From contig CAYMEK010000016.1 of NCBI GenBank assembly GCA_964389305.1, positions 4,455 to 68,454 of the forward strand: DNA of 64,000 nt, in the 5' to 3' direction. This DNA comes from CAYMEK01 sp964389305. GTDB lineage: Bacteria > Spirochaetota > Spirochaetia > SZUA-6 > DRHE01. The translations under genes and the position numbers were made by a program. Positions 26,431 through 35,937 of the stretch are shown one piece after another (the stretch's first letter is position 1; every line of letters starts with the position of its first letter). The notes beneath the pieces are model-generated. The model had not been told where the DNA came from, did not search any database, and was given only the letters and a program-made list of their open reading frames with translations.

Positions 26431-26985
26431 CTATATTTTCTCCACCTGCATGAAATCAAGCTCGACCGGCGTGGAACGACCGAAAATCCCCACCATGACC
26501 CGCAACTTGCCTTTCTCCAGGTTGATCTCTTCGATGGTGCCCGTAAAGGAGTCGAACGGTCCGTCGGTAATACGCACCGTTTCCCCTTCCGTAAAGGTTT
26601 GCTTGGGCTTCAAGATCTTTTCGCTCTTGATCTCACCGGAGCGCTGCAGCACCTCTCGGGCTTCTTCCGGGCTGATCGACTGGGGTTTCTGGATTCTGGT
26701 GGAACCAACGAACCCGGTAACACCCGGAATCTGTCGGATCGCCGAGCAGACCTGTTTCCAGTCGTTCTCCGGAAGATCCATCTCTATCATGATATAGCCG
26801 GGTAGAAACTTCTTGGAGGTTACCCGCCGCTTTCCGTCTCGAACCTCGACAACCTCCTCTGCCGGCACCTTGACGTTGAAGACGTAGTCCCTTAAGGTCC
26901 CGTCTTCTATCAACTTGTTAATGTGCTTCTGCACCTTGTTCTCATAGCCAGAATAGGTATGAACTATATACCAGCCTTTTGCCAT
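26431..26985 (-). CDS. nusG: Transcription termination/antitermination factor NusG
   Basis: NusG binds RNA polymerase at the clamp helices and links it to Rho or to S10. The 184-residue product starts MAKGWYIVHTYSGYENKVQK (NGN domain), has KKFLPGYIMIEMDLPENDWK, and ends in a KOW domain with RITDGPFDSFTGTIEEINLE. It is the housekeeping copy, beside secE; a specialised paralogue lies at 42.2-42.7 kb. Confidence 0.98.
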   Translation of the reverse strand: MAKGWYIVHTYSGYENKVQKHINKLIEDGTLRDYVFNVKVPAEEVVEVRDGKRRVTSKKFLPGYIMIEMDLPENDWKQVCSAIRQIPGVTGFVGSTRIQKPQSISPEEAREVLQRSGEIKSEKILKPKQTFTEGETVRITDGPFDSFTGTIEEINLEKGKLRVMVGIFGRSTPVELDFMQVEKI

Positions 26986-27043
26986 TCCCAGTCCTTGTTC
27001 AGCATCATTCCGTAGGCTCGATCCTGCGTCGGCGCATAGCGGG

Positions 27044-27223
27044 TCAGAAAATGAAATCGATTCCTTGAAAGATCAGATAGTCTACAATTCCGAGCGCCAA
27101 AGCGATAAGGATCACGGATACGAGCACCACTTTCGTGGAAGAGGTTACCTCTTCACGGCTGGGCCACGTTACCTTCTTCAGCTCGGCATAACTCTCTTTG
27201 AAGAAACGGATTATTTTCTTCAT
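27044..27223 (-). CDS. secE: Preprotein translocase subunit SecE
   Basis: SecE clamps the SecY pore. The short form of 59 residues starts MKKIIRFFKESYAELKKVTW at the ATG 27221-27223, preceded by GAGAGGGAGAGGG. The conserved amphipathic segment ELKKVTWPSREEV is followed by a single transmembrane helix. A TTG five codons upstream is less likely. The next gene downstream is nusG (58-nt gap). Confidence 0.95.
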   Translation of the reverse strand: MKKIIRFFKESYAELKKVTWPSREEVTSSTKVVLVSVILIALALGIVDYLIFQGIDFIF

Positions 27224-27295
27224 CCCTCTCCCTCTCAAGCTGAACTGTCAGCGAACCCTGACCATGGCTGATAGAGCTTCTCCCAAAGAAGCGAG

Positions 27296-27370
27296 CAGGC
27301 CAGGCAGGACTCGAACCTGCAACATCCGGTTTTGGAGACCGGCGCTCTAACCAATTGGAGCTACTGGCCT
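27296..27370 (-). tRNA. trpT: tRNA-Trp (anticodon CCA)
   Basis: The minus strand folds as a complete cloverleaf: acceptor arm AGGCCAG/CTGGCCT, D arm GCTC/GAGC, anticodon stem CCGGT/ACCGG around loop CTCCAAA (anticodon CCA), and T arm GCAGG/CCTGC around TTCGAGT. The discriminator is G. The CCA tail is not encoded. It lies between rpmG and secE. Confidence 0.96.
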
Positions 27371-27382
27371 GGGAAGGTAAAA

Positions 27383-27559
27383 TTACTTTATCTTTGTTTC
27401 CCTGTGAAGGGTGTGTTTCCTGTCGAATTTGCAGTACTTCCTTAATTCCAGCTTCCCCTGGATATTTCTCTTGTTTTTAGTGGTCGTGTAGTTTTTACGA
27501 TTACATTCGCTGCACTGAAGAGCCACGAGCTCAACGCTCTTCCCCTTCGCCTTCGCCAT
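27383..27559 (-). CDS. rpmG: 50S ribosomal protein L33 (bL33)
   Basis: This is a 58-residue protein starting MAKAKGKSVELVALQCSECN and ending KFDRKHTLHRETKIK. L33 lies at the 50S E site. It has CSEC and one later Cys (YCKFD), with Asp at the fourth zinc-ligand position, a pattern also known in other bacterial L33 proteins. The ATG follows GGAGCGTAG. The order tRNA-Thr, rpmG, tRNA-Trp, secE, nusG is compact and probably one transcript. Confidence 0.95.
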   Translation of the reverse strand: MAKAKGKSVELVALQCSECNRKNYTTTKNKRNIQGKLELRKYCKFDRKHTLHRETKIK

Positions 27560-27680
27560 CTACGCTCCCTTCCCGGCAATGGTAGTCCAATATAGTGAAT
27601 TTCCTTCTTTGTGTCAATGGCATAATTTTCGCATTGCACACCTTCCCTTGGATACCAAAACGAGAAAAAAAATTTTTAAC

Positions 27681-27753
27681 AGCCTCCGATCGGATTTGAA
27701 CCGATGACCCCCTCCTTACCATGGAGGTGCTCTACCAGCTGAGCTACAGAGGC
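27681..27753 (-). tRNA. thrT: tRNA-Thr (anticodon GGT)
   Basis: The minus strand gives acceptor arm GCCTCTG/CGGAGGC, D arm GCTC/GAGC, anticodon stem CCTCC/GGAGG around ATGGTAA (anticodon GGT, reading ACC/ACU), and T arm ATCGG/CCGAT around TTCAAAT. The discriminator is T and CCA is not encoded. It is the first gene downstream of a strong predicted promoter. Confidence 0.95.
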
Positions 27754-27841
27754 GAATAATTACTCTTTATATAAATAATTATTTCCGGGCGCATTTGCTA
27801 TGCTACACTACTTACACGCTTTTTGTACAGGGCTAAACGAC

Positions 27842-27870
27842 AATTTATCCATACTTTGCTAAACAGTCAA
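27842..27870 (-). promoter_or_regulatory. Predicted promoter for tRNA-Thr-rpmG-tRNA-Trp-secE-nusG
   Basis: On the minus strand -35 TTGACT (27865-27870), a 17-nt spacer and -10 TAAATT (27842-27847) lie about 90 nt upstream of tRNA-Thr. The -35 overlaps the last bases of rsmD, so this promoter separates the translation/transcription genes from the recG-rsmD transcript. Confidence 0.7.
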
Positions 27871-28460
27871 CCGGCCGGTGGGCGGTAGAACAAAAGTAAT
27901 GACCCCCCGTAGCGCCGCCGCTCGGACAGGAACACCCGCCCGGCCGGCTCACCTGGAGGCACCGGAGAAGGCGGCTCGCCCGCCGCGGCATCCAACACCA
28001 CCGGGATAGTCCGCTCCTCATCTCTGGGGATGTGTATGATCAGGACCCCTCCCTCGGCCAGCAGCTTCCTGCAAGCGATGAGCTTTAAAATTTCACTCTT
28101 TCCCTTCTGCCGGAAGGGAGGATCGAGAAACATTACGTCGAAGCGGCGTTTTTCGCGTCTCAGGTAGTGTTCAACGGGGAAAAAAAACAGCTCGTACCTC
28201 TGCTTGACCATGGAGAGATTGCGAACGAGCGTTGGGCGCTTTCCCCGATCTTTCTCCACGAACACCACGGGCTCGGCCCCGCGGGAGGCTGCTTCGATTC
28301 CCACCGCCCCGGAGCCGGCGTACAGGTCGAGAAAAGAACTGCCTTCAAGATCTCCGAGCACGGCAAACAGAGATTCCCGCATCCTGTCCATGGTCGGACG
28401 TATCACACCGGGAGGGCAGAGTATTTTCCTTCCTTTATATCGCCCGCCTGTTATTCTCAT
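27867..28460 (-). CDS. rsmD: 16S rRNA (guanine966-N2)-methyltransferase
   Basis: RsmD methylates G966 of 16S rRNA in the assembled 30S subunit using S-adenosylmethionine. The 197-residue product has the start MRITGGRYKGRKILCPPGVI, the SAM-binding motif FLDLYAGSGAVGIEAASRGA, and the catalytic FLDPPF (D113-F116). The start overlaps the 3' end of recG by 26 nt. The C-terminus is Pro/Arg-rich and a little longer than usual. Confidence 0.94.
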   Translation of the reverse strand: MRITGGRYKGRKILCPPGVIRPTMDRMRESLFAVLGDLEGSSFLDLYAGSGAVGIEAASRGAEPVVFVEKDRGKRPTLVRNLSMVKQRYELFFFPVEHYLRREKRRFDVMFLDPPFRQKGKSEILKLIACRKLLAEGGVLIIHIPRDEERTIPVVLDAAAGEPPSPVPPGEPAGRVFLSERRRYGGSLLLFYRPPAG

Positions 28461-30504
28461 GCGGCGCCGTCTTTCCGATCACTTCCCGGATGACCCTGTG
28501 TCGTGGATCGATCAGATCTGGATCTGCGTCGAGAAGCTCCTGGGAATCCTCCCGCGCCAGAAGGAAAAGCTCCCAGTCCCGCTTGAGGTCTGCCAGGCCT
28601 AGGTGCAGGAAACCGGACTGTCTTGAACCCGGCAATTCGCCCGGCCCTCGTATCTTCAAGTCTTGCTCGGCAATTACGAACCCGTCGTTTGTGTTCATGA
28701 CCGCCTTCAACCTGCGGATTCCGGTTTCGGTGAGGGACCGGCTATAAATCAGAAAGGCGTAGGACTGGGCCGGGCCCCGCCCCACTCTGCCTCGGAGCTG
28801 GTGCAGTGTGGACAATCCGAAGCGCTCTGCATGCTCGATCACGATGCAGGTGGCGTTGGGTACATCCACTCCCACTTCCATCACGCTGGTCGCCACCAGG
28901 ATGTTCACATCTCCTGCGGCGAAGGCCGCCATGATGCGTATCTTCTCGTCTTCGGGAATCCGGGAGTGAATAAGCTCCAGGCGCGAATCGGGAAACACCT
29001 CTGTCTTCAACACGGCGAACATTCGCTCGGCATCTTTCAGATCCAGTGTGGCCGACTCTTCGATCAGGGGATACACGAAGTAAGCCTGGCCGCCGGCTGC
29101 CACCTCCCGGCGTACCCGTTCGTAGACCTTGGACTCGTTTCCCTGGCGGGCCAGATGCGTTATTACCGGCTTCCTGCCCGGCGGTGCACTACGTATCTCG
29201 GAGAGCTCTAACTCTCCGAAGGCGCTAAGCGCCAGAGTGCGGGGGATGGGAGTGGCGGTCATCAGCAGCAGGTCCGGGTGTTCCCCTTTGAAGATCAGGG
29301 CCTGGCGCTGGCGGACTCCGAAGCGATGCTGCTCGTCCACGATCACCAGACCGAGCTTTCGGTACCTCACTTCACCGGAGTACAGGGCGTGGGTGCCCAC
29401 CAGCAGCTCTATCTCCCCGGCCTGCAGGCTTTCCACCAGCATTTCCCTGGGTCTGCCCTGCACATTGCCGGACAAAAACGCTACCCTAAGGCCCAGAGGC
29501 TCGAGCAGACGGGCCGCGTTGTCGGCGTGCTGCCGGGCCAGCAGCTCAGTCGGCGCCAGCAGCGCAACCTGCTCCCCGGCCTCGATCACCAGCAGTGCTG
29601 CCAGAAGGGCAACCAGGGTCTTGCCGCTGCCGACCTCGCCCTGCAGCAGTCGGGCGCCGGGATGGGGAGCGAACAGGTCGGTTTCGATCTCCGCCAGCGC
29701 CCGGAGTTGGTCGACGGTGAGGGCGAAGGGAAGCCGCGCCATCAGCGCTTGCTTGAGAGACTGCCCGTGCCGGCTCCGCGTCCGCTGGATCGCACAGCGC
29801 TGACGTTTGGCCCTGCCGAGCAGGAGCTGGTAGTAGAACAGCTCCTCGTAGATCAGGGTTCTCCTGGCTCCTTGGAGCTGCTGTGGGGATGCAGGAAAAT
29901 GCAACGCCTTCAGGGCCAGGCTTTTGGGCAGTAGGTTCCTGCGTTCCCGAAAGGCGGAAGGCAGCTCGTCTTCCAGCTCCATGTCCACCCGCTCCAAGGC
30001 TTCCCGGACGAGCTGCCGCATCCGCTTCTGGCTCACCCCCTCGGTCAGAGGATAGACGGGAAGAATTTTCTCGAACTGGGAGCTTTCCCGGCCGGGCAGA
30101 TAGGCCTCGATCTCGAAGTTGGCGCTCTGGAGCTCTCCGAAGCGGCGCTGAAATCTCCCCCACACCCAGAAAAGCTTGCCGGGTTGGAGAGGCTTGGCGA
30201 GATAGGCGCGCCCGAAGCACAGCAGTGCCGCCCGACCGGATTCGTCTTCCACAGCCACCTTCAGGAACCTCCCTGGCCCGCTGCCGATCCACAGACGGGA
30301 GCGGACCCGAACCAGAGCGTTTATCGTTTCCCCGCCGGCGGCTGCGGCCAGTGGGTCCCGGCGGCGTCGGTCTTGATAATCCCTGGGATAGTGGGTGAGA
30401 AGCTGCGCCAGGTTTCGAATACCGAGGCGTTGCAGGCGGCCGAGGAGCACGGGGCCGATCCCCCGCAGCTCTTCGATTCCCTGCCGGTATTCCCTCAAAT
30501 ACAT
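28435..30504 (-). CDS. recG: ATP-dependent DNA helicase RecG
   Basis: RecG remodels stalled forks and branched DNA. The 689-residue product has an N-terminal wedge/OB domain (about residues 60-150), then a superfamily 2 helicase core with Walker A GEVGSGKT (289-296), DEQH box (390-393) and the C-terminal TRG-type motif region GVDVPNATCIVIEHAERFGL and QLRGRVGRG. Full length for the family. It starts 4 nt after the YggT gene. Confidence 0.97.
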   Translation of the reverse strand: MYLREYRQGIEELRGIGPVLLGRLQRLGIRNLAQLLTHYPRDYQDRRRRDPLAAAAGGETINALVRVRSRLWIGSGPGRFLKVAVEDESGRAALLCFGRAYLAKPLQPGKLFWVWGRFQRRFGELQSANFEIEAYLPGRESSQFEKILPVYPLTEGVSQKRMRQLVREALERVDMELEDELPSAFRERRNLLPKSLALKALHFPASPQQLQGARRTLIYEELFYYQLLLGRAKRQRCAIQRTRSRHGQSLKQALMARLPFALTVDQLRALAEIETDLFAPHPGARLLQGEVGSGKTLVALLAALLVIEAGEQVALLAPTELLARQHADNAARLLEPLGLRVAFLSGNVQGRPREMLVESLQAGEIELLVGTHALYSGEVRYRKLGLVIVDEQHRFGVRQRQALIFKGEHPDLLLMTATPIPRTLALSAFGELELSEIRSAPPGRKPVITHLARQGNESKVYERVRREVAAGGQAYFVYPLIEESATLDLKDAERMFAVLKTEVFPDSRLELIHSRIPEDEKIRIMAAFAAGDVNILVATSVMEVGVDVPNATCIVIEHAERFGLSTLHQLRGRVGRGPAQSYAFLIYSRSLTETGIRRLKAVMNTNDGFVIAEQDLKIRGPGELPGSRQSGFLHLGLADLKRDWELFLLAREDSQELLDADPDLIDPRHRVIREVIGKTAPHENNRRAI

Positions 30505-30508
30505 CGGG

Positions 30509-31093
30509 TTACAGCGGCAGGGCGTAGAAGAAGCGGATCAGAAACCTGACAGCAAGCCCGCCGAGCAGAAGAACGCCGGCCAGAAAGGCAATGGTCAGCA
30601 GCAGGTACTGCTGGTCGCTCAGATGCCTGCGGGCAGACAGCATCCTGCGCACCACCGAAACCGCCGGCCTCACCATGAGAGCTATGGCGCCAGTGACCGG
30701 AGTCTCCTCCCCGCGGCGCACGGCCTGGATCACCGCCCGCACCACCGCCAGAATCAGGAACAGCCAGAGCAGGAAAGAGATGCCGGACCAGACGGCGCCG
30801 GTGAGGGAGCCGAGAAAGATCCCTACGGTAATCCTGCCCAGACGTTGAACCGTGTTGACCAGATCGAGGAGCACGACGAGAACCAGGATCGCCGCAATGG
30901 GGGTGAAATCGAACATACCCCGGCGCAGGAAGCGCAGGCCCGAGAACAGGGACAGATAGGGATCGGTAACCTGCCTCAGCAGATTCCAGGGCCTGCCGGA
31001 TACCGCCTCCCGGAACCAGGACAGGAGTATGCGCAGAGAAAGAAGAATGATGTAAATGACCAGTAAAGCGCTCAATAAACGTAAAAATCCCAA
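30509..31093 (-). CDS. YggT family membrane protein
   Basis: The product is about 194 residues and contains two copies of the YggT domain, each with hydrophobic helices (first near residues 3-25, second in the C-terminal half), separated by a third hydrophobic block. The start is set at TTG (31091-31093) because AGGAGG lies 6 nt before it and because no ATG gives the family N-terminus; the real start could differ. YggT proteins are cytoplasmic-membrane proteins of unclear role, linked to osmotic tolerance or cell division in some bacteria. It lies 59 nt after hom. Confidence 0.75.
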   Translation of the reverse strand: MGFLRLLSALLVIYIILLSLRILLSWFREAVSGRPWNLLRQVTDPYLSLFSGLRFLRRGMFDFTPIAAILVLVVLLDLVNTVQRLGRITVGIFLGSLTGAVWSGISFLLWLFLILAVVRAVIQAVRRGEETPVTGAIALMVRPAVSVVRRMLSARRHLSDQQYLLLTIAFLAGVLLLGGLAVRFLIRFFYALPL

Positions 31094-31152
31094 AGCTGGC
31101 CTCCTGTACTCGTTTTTCTGTACGATCGACTCCTTACACTGGAGGTCGCCGT

Positions 31153-32442
31153 CTACAGCGGCAAAATCCTGTAAAAGCACGAGTTCGGAAAAATGCCCGG
31201 GCGGGCGCACACCTCCTGGAGGGCCTTTCTCGCCTGCTTGGCCGGCGCCTCGTCCACCAGGATATACAGATCTGATGGTTTGCTGCGGTCTTCCCATTTC
31301 TGGTGCACCGACTCGATGTTTATCCCGTTTTCCGCCAGGCAGCCGGTCACCGCGGCCCAGATTCCGGGGCGATTCTCGGTTACAAAATGGAAGAAAAAAC
31401 GATATTCCATGTCCTGGTCCGGATACAGATCGAGCTGGCGGGTGGGATCGAAGGGATAACCCCCGCGCCGGGCCCGCAGCACCAGTCTCTGCACCAGATC
31501 CCCCAGATCCGAGGCCACCGAAGATGCGGTGGCCCGGGCTCCCGCTCCCCTGCCCAGGAAGAGGGCGGGTCCCAAGAAATCGCACTCGAGGAAAACGGCG
31601 TTCACCTCGTTGCGTACGGCAGCCAGAGGATGGTCGGCCGGAATCAGGGCGGGAAAAACGGTGACGGCGGGCAGGCCGTTCACCATCATGGCCGAGGCAA
31701 TGAGCTTGAAGGTAAAACCCGCCGAGGCGGCGAAGGCTATCTCCCCGGGGGTGATCCCGGAGATTCCCTCGCAGAGAACCTGCCGGTAGTCCACCCAGCC
31801 GCCGAAGGCGAAGCTGGCCAGGAGGCTGATCTTGTGAGCCGCATCTCCCCCGCCTACATCGAGGGTGGGATCGGCCTCCGCGAACCCGGCGGCTTGGGCT
31901 TCCTTCAAAGCCCGCGTAAAATCAAGCTGTTCTTCGCTCATCCGGGTGAGTATGTAATTCGAGGTGCCGTTGAGGATGCCCATGATCTTGTCGATCCTGT
32001 TTCCGACCAGGCTTTCCCGCACCACCTTGATGATCGGAATGCCGCCGCCCACCGCAGCTTCAAACTTCAGCTCCACCTGCTTCTCTCTGGCGGCCCGGAA
32101 AAGGTCGGCCCCCCGCAGGGCCAGCAGAGCCTTGTTCGCGGTCACCACATGCTTGCCCCGCTCGATAGCGGACAGGATGATATCGAAGGCCACGGTTGTG
32201 CCGCCCACCAGCTCGACGACTATCTGTATCTGCTCATCCTCTATGATCCGGCGGTAGTCCTCCACCAACTGCTCTCTCGGCACCGCGTCGCGGGTCCGGG
32301 CCGGGTCTATCTCCGCAACCGTGGCGATCTCGACGGTGGTTCCCATTTTCGTGGCGAAATGGTCCCCGTTTTCCTTCATTAGAGAATAAAATCCGCTTCC
32401 CACGGTTCCGAAACCGACCAGGCCGACCTTTACTCTTTCCAT
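31153..32442 (-). CDS. hom: Homoserine dehydrogenase
   Basis: The enzyme reduces aspartate semialdehyde to homoserine for threonine and methionine synthesis. The ATG at 32440-32442 gives 429 residues: N-terminal Rossmann fold (GLVGFGTVGSG), the family segment HVVTANKALLA, catalytic-domain signature GILNGTSNYILTRM and EADPTLDVGGGDAAHKISLL, and a C-terminal ACT domain from about residue 350 (HFVTENRPGIWAAVTG) that probably gives feedback control. Its start overlaps the end of dnaE by 13 nt, suggesting coupled translation. An aspartokinase gene is not in the window. Confidence 0.96.
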   Translation of the reverse strand: MERVKVGLVGFGTVGSGFYSLMKENGDHFATKMGTTVEIATVAEIDPARTRDAVPREQLVEDYRRIIEDEQIQIVVELVGGTTVAFDIILSAIERGKHVVTANKALLALRGADLFRAAREKQVELKFEAAVGGGIPIIKVVRESLVGNRIDKIMGILNGTSNYILTRMSEEQLDFTRALKEAQAAGFAEADPTLDVGGGDAAHKISLLASFAFGGWVDYRQVLCEGISGITPGEIAFAASAGFTFKLIASAMMVNGLPAVTVFPALIPADHPLAAVRNEVNAVFLECDFLGPALFLGRGAGARATASSVASDLGDLVQRLVLRARRGGYPFDPTRQLDLYPDQDMEYRFFFHFVTENRPGIWAAVTGCLAENGINIESVHQKWEDRSKPSDLYILVDEAPAKQARKALQEVCARPGIFPNSCFYRILPL

Positions 32443-35400
32443 ACGTCCTCCACCAGCGGGTATTCCCGAACTTCCGAGATCACCGTGTCGCTCGCCGACA
32501 GGGAGATATGCGGCGAAGCCTTGATCACGACCTCTCCCGAAGCCCCGTTTCTCTTCACGTGAAAACAAACACTGCAATCTCCCGGTCTGCCCACGATGAA
32601 ATCCCGCAGCCTCAAGAACTCCTCTTCGCTGGCGCCGTCGGAGGCAAATCGTACGTGAATCGTGCGCGCCGTCCTCGCCTCCAACAGCTCCGGCTCGATC
32701 AGCCTCTCCACCTTCAGCTTGGCTTCCCCACGGCTTCTGTCGATCCGGCCGCATACGGCGACGACTCGATCTTCCACCAGCAGCTCCCTGCTCTTTTCGA
32801 ACAGATCAGAGAAGATGACCAGCTCGATCACTCCCGACAGATCCTCAAGCTGGGCGAAAGCCATCCTCCGGCCGGTTCTGGTGGTTATCTCCCGCAGCTC
32901 TTTGAGGATGCCTATCAGCGTGTACGGCCGCTCCCCTGAGGCCTGTTCCAGCCGGGAGAGATCCAGATCGACATGCCCGGCGATGCGGTCCCGGAACTTG
33001 TCCAGGGGATGGCCGGAGAAATAAAAGCCCAGGTTCTGCTTTTCGTTGGTCAAAAGCTCCAATGCCGGCCACTCTTCACAGGGCTCCAGGGCGAGCGGAG
33101 CGGCTTCCGTTTCCAGGGTATCGAACAGCGTGGCCTGCCCGTACTTCTGGATCTCCTTGTAACGGGCTACCGCCTCCAGAATCCGGTCCAGATTCCTGAA
33201 CAGGGTGGCTCGGTTTGCGCCCAGCCGGTCGAAGACCCCGCAAAGGATCAAGGTTTCCACGACTTTGCGATTCACGGTCTTGAGATCCTGCCGCTTCAGG
33301 AAATCCACCAGGTCGCGGTAGTTGCCGCCGCTGCGCCGTTGCTCAATGATGTGATCGACCGCGGTGCTGCCCACATTTTTGATACCCCGCAGTCCGTAGA
33401 TGATCTTTCCGTCTCGAACCGTGAAATCCTGTTCGGATAGGTTGATATCGGGAGGCAGCACCTCCAGGCCCATGGTCCTGGCCTCCGAGATGTATTCGGA
33501 CAGCTTATCCGTCGAATTAATCTCGCCGGTCAGGTTGGCGGCCATGAACTCGGCCGGATAGTTGGCTTTGAGGTAGGCGGTCTGGTAAGCCAGCAGGGAG
33601 TAGGCGGCCGCGTGAGACTTGTTGAATCCGTAGCCGGCGAAAGGCACCAGCAGCTCGAAGATCTTCTCGGCCTGGGCGCCAGGGTATCCATTGGCTGCGG
33701 CTCCTCTGATGAACTTGACCTTCTGGCGGGCCATCACATCGGCCTTCTTTTTTCCCATGGCGCGCCGCAGAATATCCGCCTCGCCTAGCGAGAAGCCGGC
33801 GACCTGACGGGCGATTTCCATGACCTGCTCCTGGTACACGATCACCCCGTAGGTTTCCTTGAGGATCGATTCCAACTCGGGCAGCGGATACTGGATATCC
33901 TTCCTGCCGGTCTTGGCGGCAATGAACTGGTCGATGAACTCCATTGGTCCGGGACGGTACAAGGCATTTAGAGCGATCAGATCCGGGATCGACTCCGGCC
34001 GGGCCCTCTTCAGGATCTCCTGCATCCCCTGGCTTTCAAACTGGAAAATGCAGGTGCTCTTGCCCTGGCCCAGCAGCTCGAAGGTGGCAGGGTCGTCTTC
34101 GGGAATCCCGTTGATATCCAGCTCTACTCTCCGGTCGGCGAGCAGCCTCAGCGTGTTTTTGATGATGGTCAGGGTTTTCAAGCCGAGAAAATCCATTTTT
34201 ACCAGACCGCAGTCCTCTAGGTAATCCATGGAGTACTGGGTGCAGATTGTTCCGGTCTTAGGGTCCCGGTACAGGGGAACGTAACGGGTCAACTCGTCCT
34301 GGCTGATGACAATACCGGCCGCGTGGGTTGAAGCGTGGCGGTGCAGCCCTTCGAGCTTGAGACTGGCTTCAAGCAGGTTCTTATAGTTCTCGCCCCGCGA
34401 AGCTATTCCTGCCAGATCGGAATCCAGCTTGAGCGCCGTTTCAAGATTCACCTTCGGACCCATGGGAACCCGTTTGGCCAGGACATCGGCCTCCGCATAG
34501 GAGAAATCCAGGACCCGGGCCACATCGCGGATCACTGCCCGGGCTTTCAGTGTTCCAAAGGTGATGATCTGTCCGACCCGGTCGGCGCCGTACTTGCGGA
34601 TCACAAAGTCGATAACCGAGGATCTACCCTCATAGCAGAAGTCGATGTCGAAATCGGGCATGGAAACACGTTCGGGATTGAGAAAGCGCTCGAACAGCAA
34701 GCCATACTTGAGGGGATCAATGTCGGTAATCTTCAAAGCATAGGCCACCAGAGATCCGGCTCCGGAGCCCCGGCCCGGACCGACCGGTATGCCGTTCTGC
34801 CGGGCGAAGTGAATAAAATCCCAGACGATCAGGAAGTACCCGGTATAGCCCATTGAGTTGATTACCGAAAGCTCGTATTCCAGCCGCTCCCGGACCTCCT
34901 GACCGGGTTGCGAATAGCGTTCCTTAAGACCGCTGTGTGCCAGGTCGGACAGATAGCTTTCCAGCGTGTGTCCGGCCGGGACTTCGTAGTGGGGCAGCAG
35001 CGGCCCTGGCAGTGGAATGGTCAAGTCGCACATTTCGGCGATGACTGCGGTGCTTCGCAAAGCTTCTGGCAGCTCGGGAAAAACCCGGCCCATCTCCTCC
35101 TGGCTCTTGAAGTAAAACTCAGGGAAAGCGAACTTCAGGCGTTTGCCTTCCGTGACCTTCTTGCCGGTGCCGATACAGATCAGGATGTCCTGGGCGTAGG
35201 CGTCCTCTTTATACGTGTAGTGGACATCGTTGCTGGCGACCAGGGGGGTCCCGGTCTGCTTGGACAGCTCGAGCAGGCCGGCATTGATGGATCTTTGCTC
35301 TGGTATCCCCTGATCCTGCACCTCGAGATAAAAGTTCTCCGGACCGAAAAGATCTCGGTAGTAAAGGGCTCTCTGCCTGGCCGCCTCGTCCTGTCCGGCC

Positions 35401-35846
35401 AGAATCAACCGGGGGATCTCGCCACTCATGCATCCGGACAGGGCAATCAAGCCCCGGCTGTATCTCTGAAGCAGCTCGTCGTCGATTCGAGGCCTGTAGT
35501 AGAATCCTTCGAGATACGAAAGGGTGGAAAGCTTGAGCAGGTTCCTGTAGCCCTCTACGTCCCTGGCCAACAGCACCAGATGGTGGAAGCCGCCGCCTCG
35601 CTCCCATCCAGTCTTGCCGAACCTGGAATCGGGCGCCACGTAGAACTCGCAGCCGATAATCGGCTTGACATTCTGCTTGCGGCACTCCAGGTAGAACTTC
35701 AGGGCCCCGAACATGTTTCCGTGATCGGTGAGCGCCAGGGAGCTCATGTGCAACTCCCTGGCTCTGGTTACCAGGCTCTCGATCGTAGCGGCTCCGTCCA
35801 GCAGTGAAAAATCCGAATGGGTGTGAAGATGTACGAACTCGGGCAT
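32430..35846 (-). CDS. dnaE: DNA polymerase III subunit alpha (DnaE)
   Basis: This is the replicative polymerase subunit. The 1138-residue product has an N-terminal PHP domain (FVHLHTHSDFSLLDGAATIE, metal-ligand histidines kept), the C-family polymerase core with PDFDIDF (D400, D402) and KMDFLGLKTL (D552) as the catalytic triad, a helix-hairpin-helix region, and a C-terminal OB domain near residues 960-1040. Length and layout fit DnaE1 rather than PolC. It lies 91 nt after the FAD subunit gene. Confidence 0.97.
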   Translation of the reverse strand: MPEFVHLHTHSDFSLLDGAATIESLVTRARELHMSSLALTDHGNMFGALKFYLECRKQNVKPIIGCEFYVAPDSRFGKTGWERGGGFHHLVLLARDVEGYRNLLKLSTLSYLEGFYYRPRIDDELLQRYSRGLIALSGCMSGEIPRLILAGQDEAARQRALYYRDLFGPENFYLEVQDQGIPEQRSINAGLLELSKQTGTPLVASNDVHYTYKEDAYAQDILICIGTGKKVTEGKRLKFAFPEFYFKSQEEMGRVFPELPEALRSTAVIAEMCDLTIPLPGPLLPHYEVPAGHTLESYLSDLAHSGLKERYSQPGQEVRERLEYELSVINSMGYTGYFLIVWDFIHFARQNGIPVGPGRGSGAGSLVAYALKITDIDPLKYGLLFERFLNPERVSMPDFDIDFCYEGRSSVIDFVIRKYGADRVGQIITFGTLKARAVIRDVARVLDFSYAEADVLAKRVPMGPKVNLETALKLDSDLAGIASRGENYKNLLEASLKLEGLHRHASTHAAGIVISQDELTRYVPLYRDPKTGTICTQYSMDYLEDCGLVKMDFLGLKTLTIIKNTLRLLADRRVELDINGIPEDDPATFELLGQGKSTCIFQFESQGMQEILKRARPESIPDLIALNALYRPGPMEFIDQFIAAKTGRKDIQYPLPELESILKETYGVIVYQEQVMEIARQVAGFSLGEADILRRAMGKKKADVMARQKVKFIRGAAANGYPGAQAEKIFELLVPFAGYGFNKSHAAAYSLLAYQTAYLKANYPAEFMAANLTGEINSTDKLSEYISEARTMGLEVLPPDINLSEQDFTVRDGKIIYGLRGIKNVGSTAVDHIIEQRRSGGNYRDLVDFLKRQDLKTVNRKVVETLILCGVFDRLGANRATLFRNLDRILEAVARYKEIQKYGQATLFDTLETEAAPLALEPCEEWPALELLTNEKQNLGFYFSGHPLDKFRDRIAGHVDLDLSRLEQASGERPYTLIGILKELREITTRTGRRMAFAQLEDLSGVIELVIFSDLFEKSRELLVEDRVVAVCGRIDRSRGEAKLKVERLIEPELLEARTARTIHVRFASDGASEEEFLRLRDFIVGRPGDCSVCFHVKRNGASGEVVIKASPHISLSASDTVISEVREYPLVEDVWKE

Positions 35847-35937
35847 TGTAGTGTTGTTTTACCTCGCTAGGCGAGCTTTGTGTATGTTAGCACGATCAGC
35901 ACAGAAAGAGAAGACTTCCCTCGGTTCTCCGGAAGCT

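Noticed and set aside
27383..27559. L33 with a damaged zinc site
   Set aside because: Asp in place of the fourth Cys is common in bacterial L33 proteins, so no loss of function is implied.
31094..31585. Longer YggT open frame reaching 31585
   Set aside because: The added N-terminal part overlaps hom in another frame and lacks hydrophobic YggT sequence; a TTG with AGGAGG fits better.
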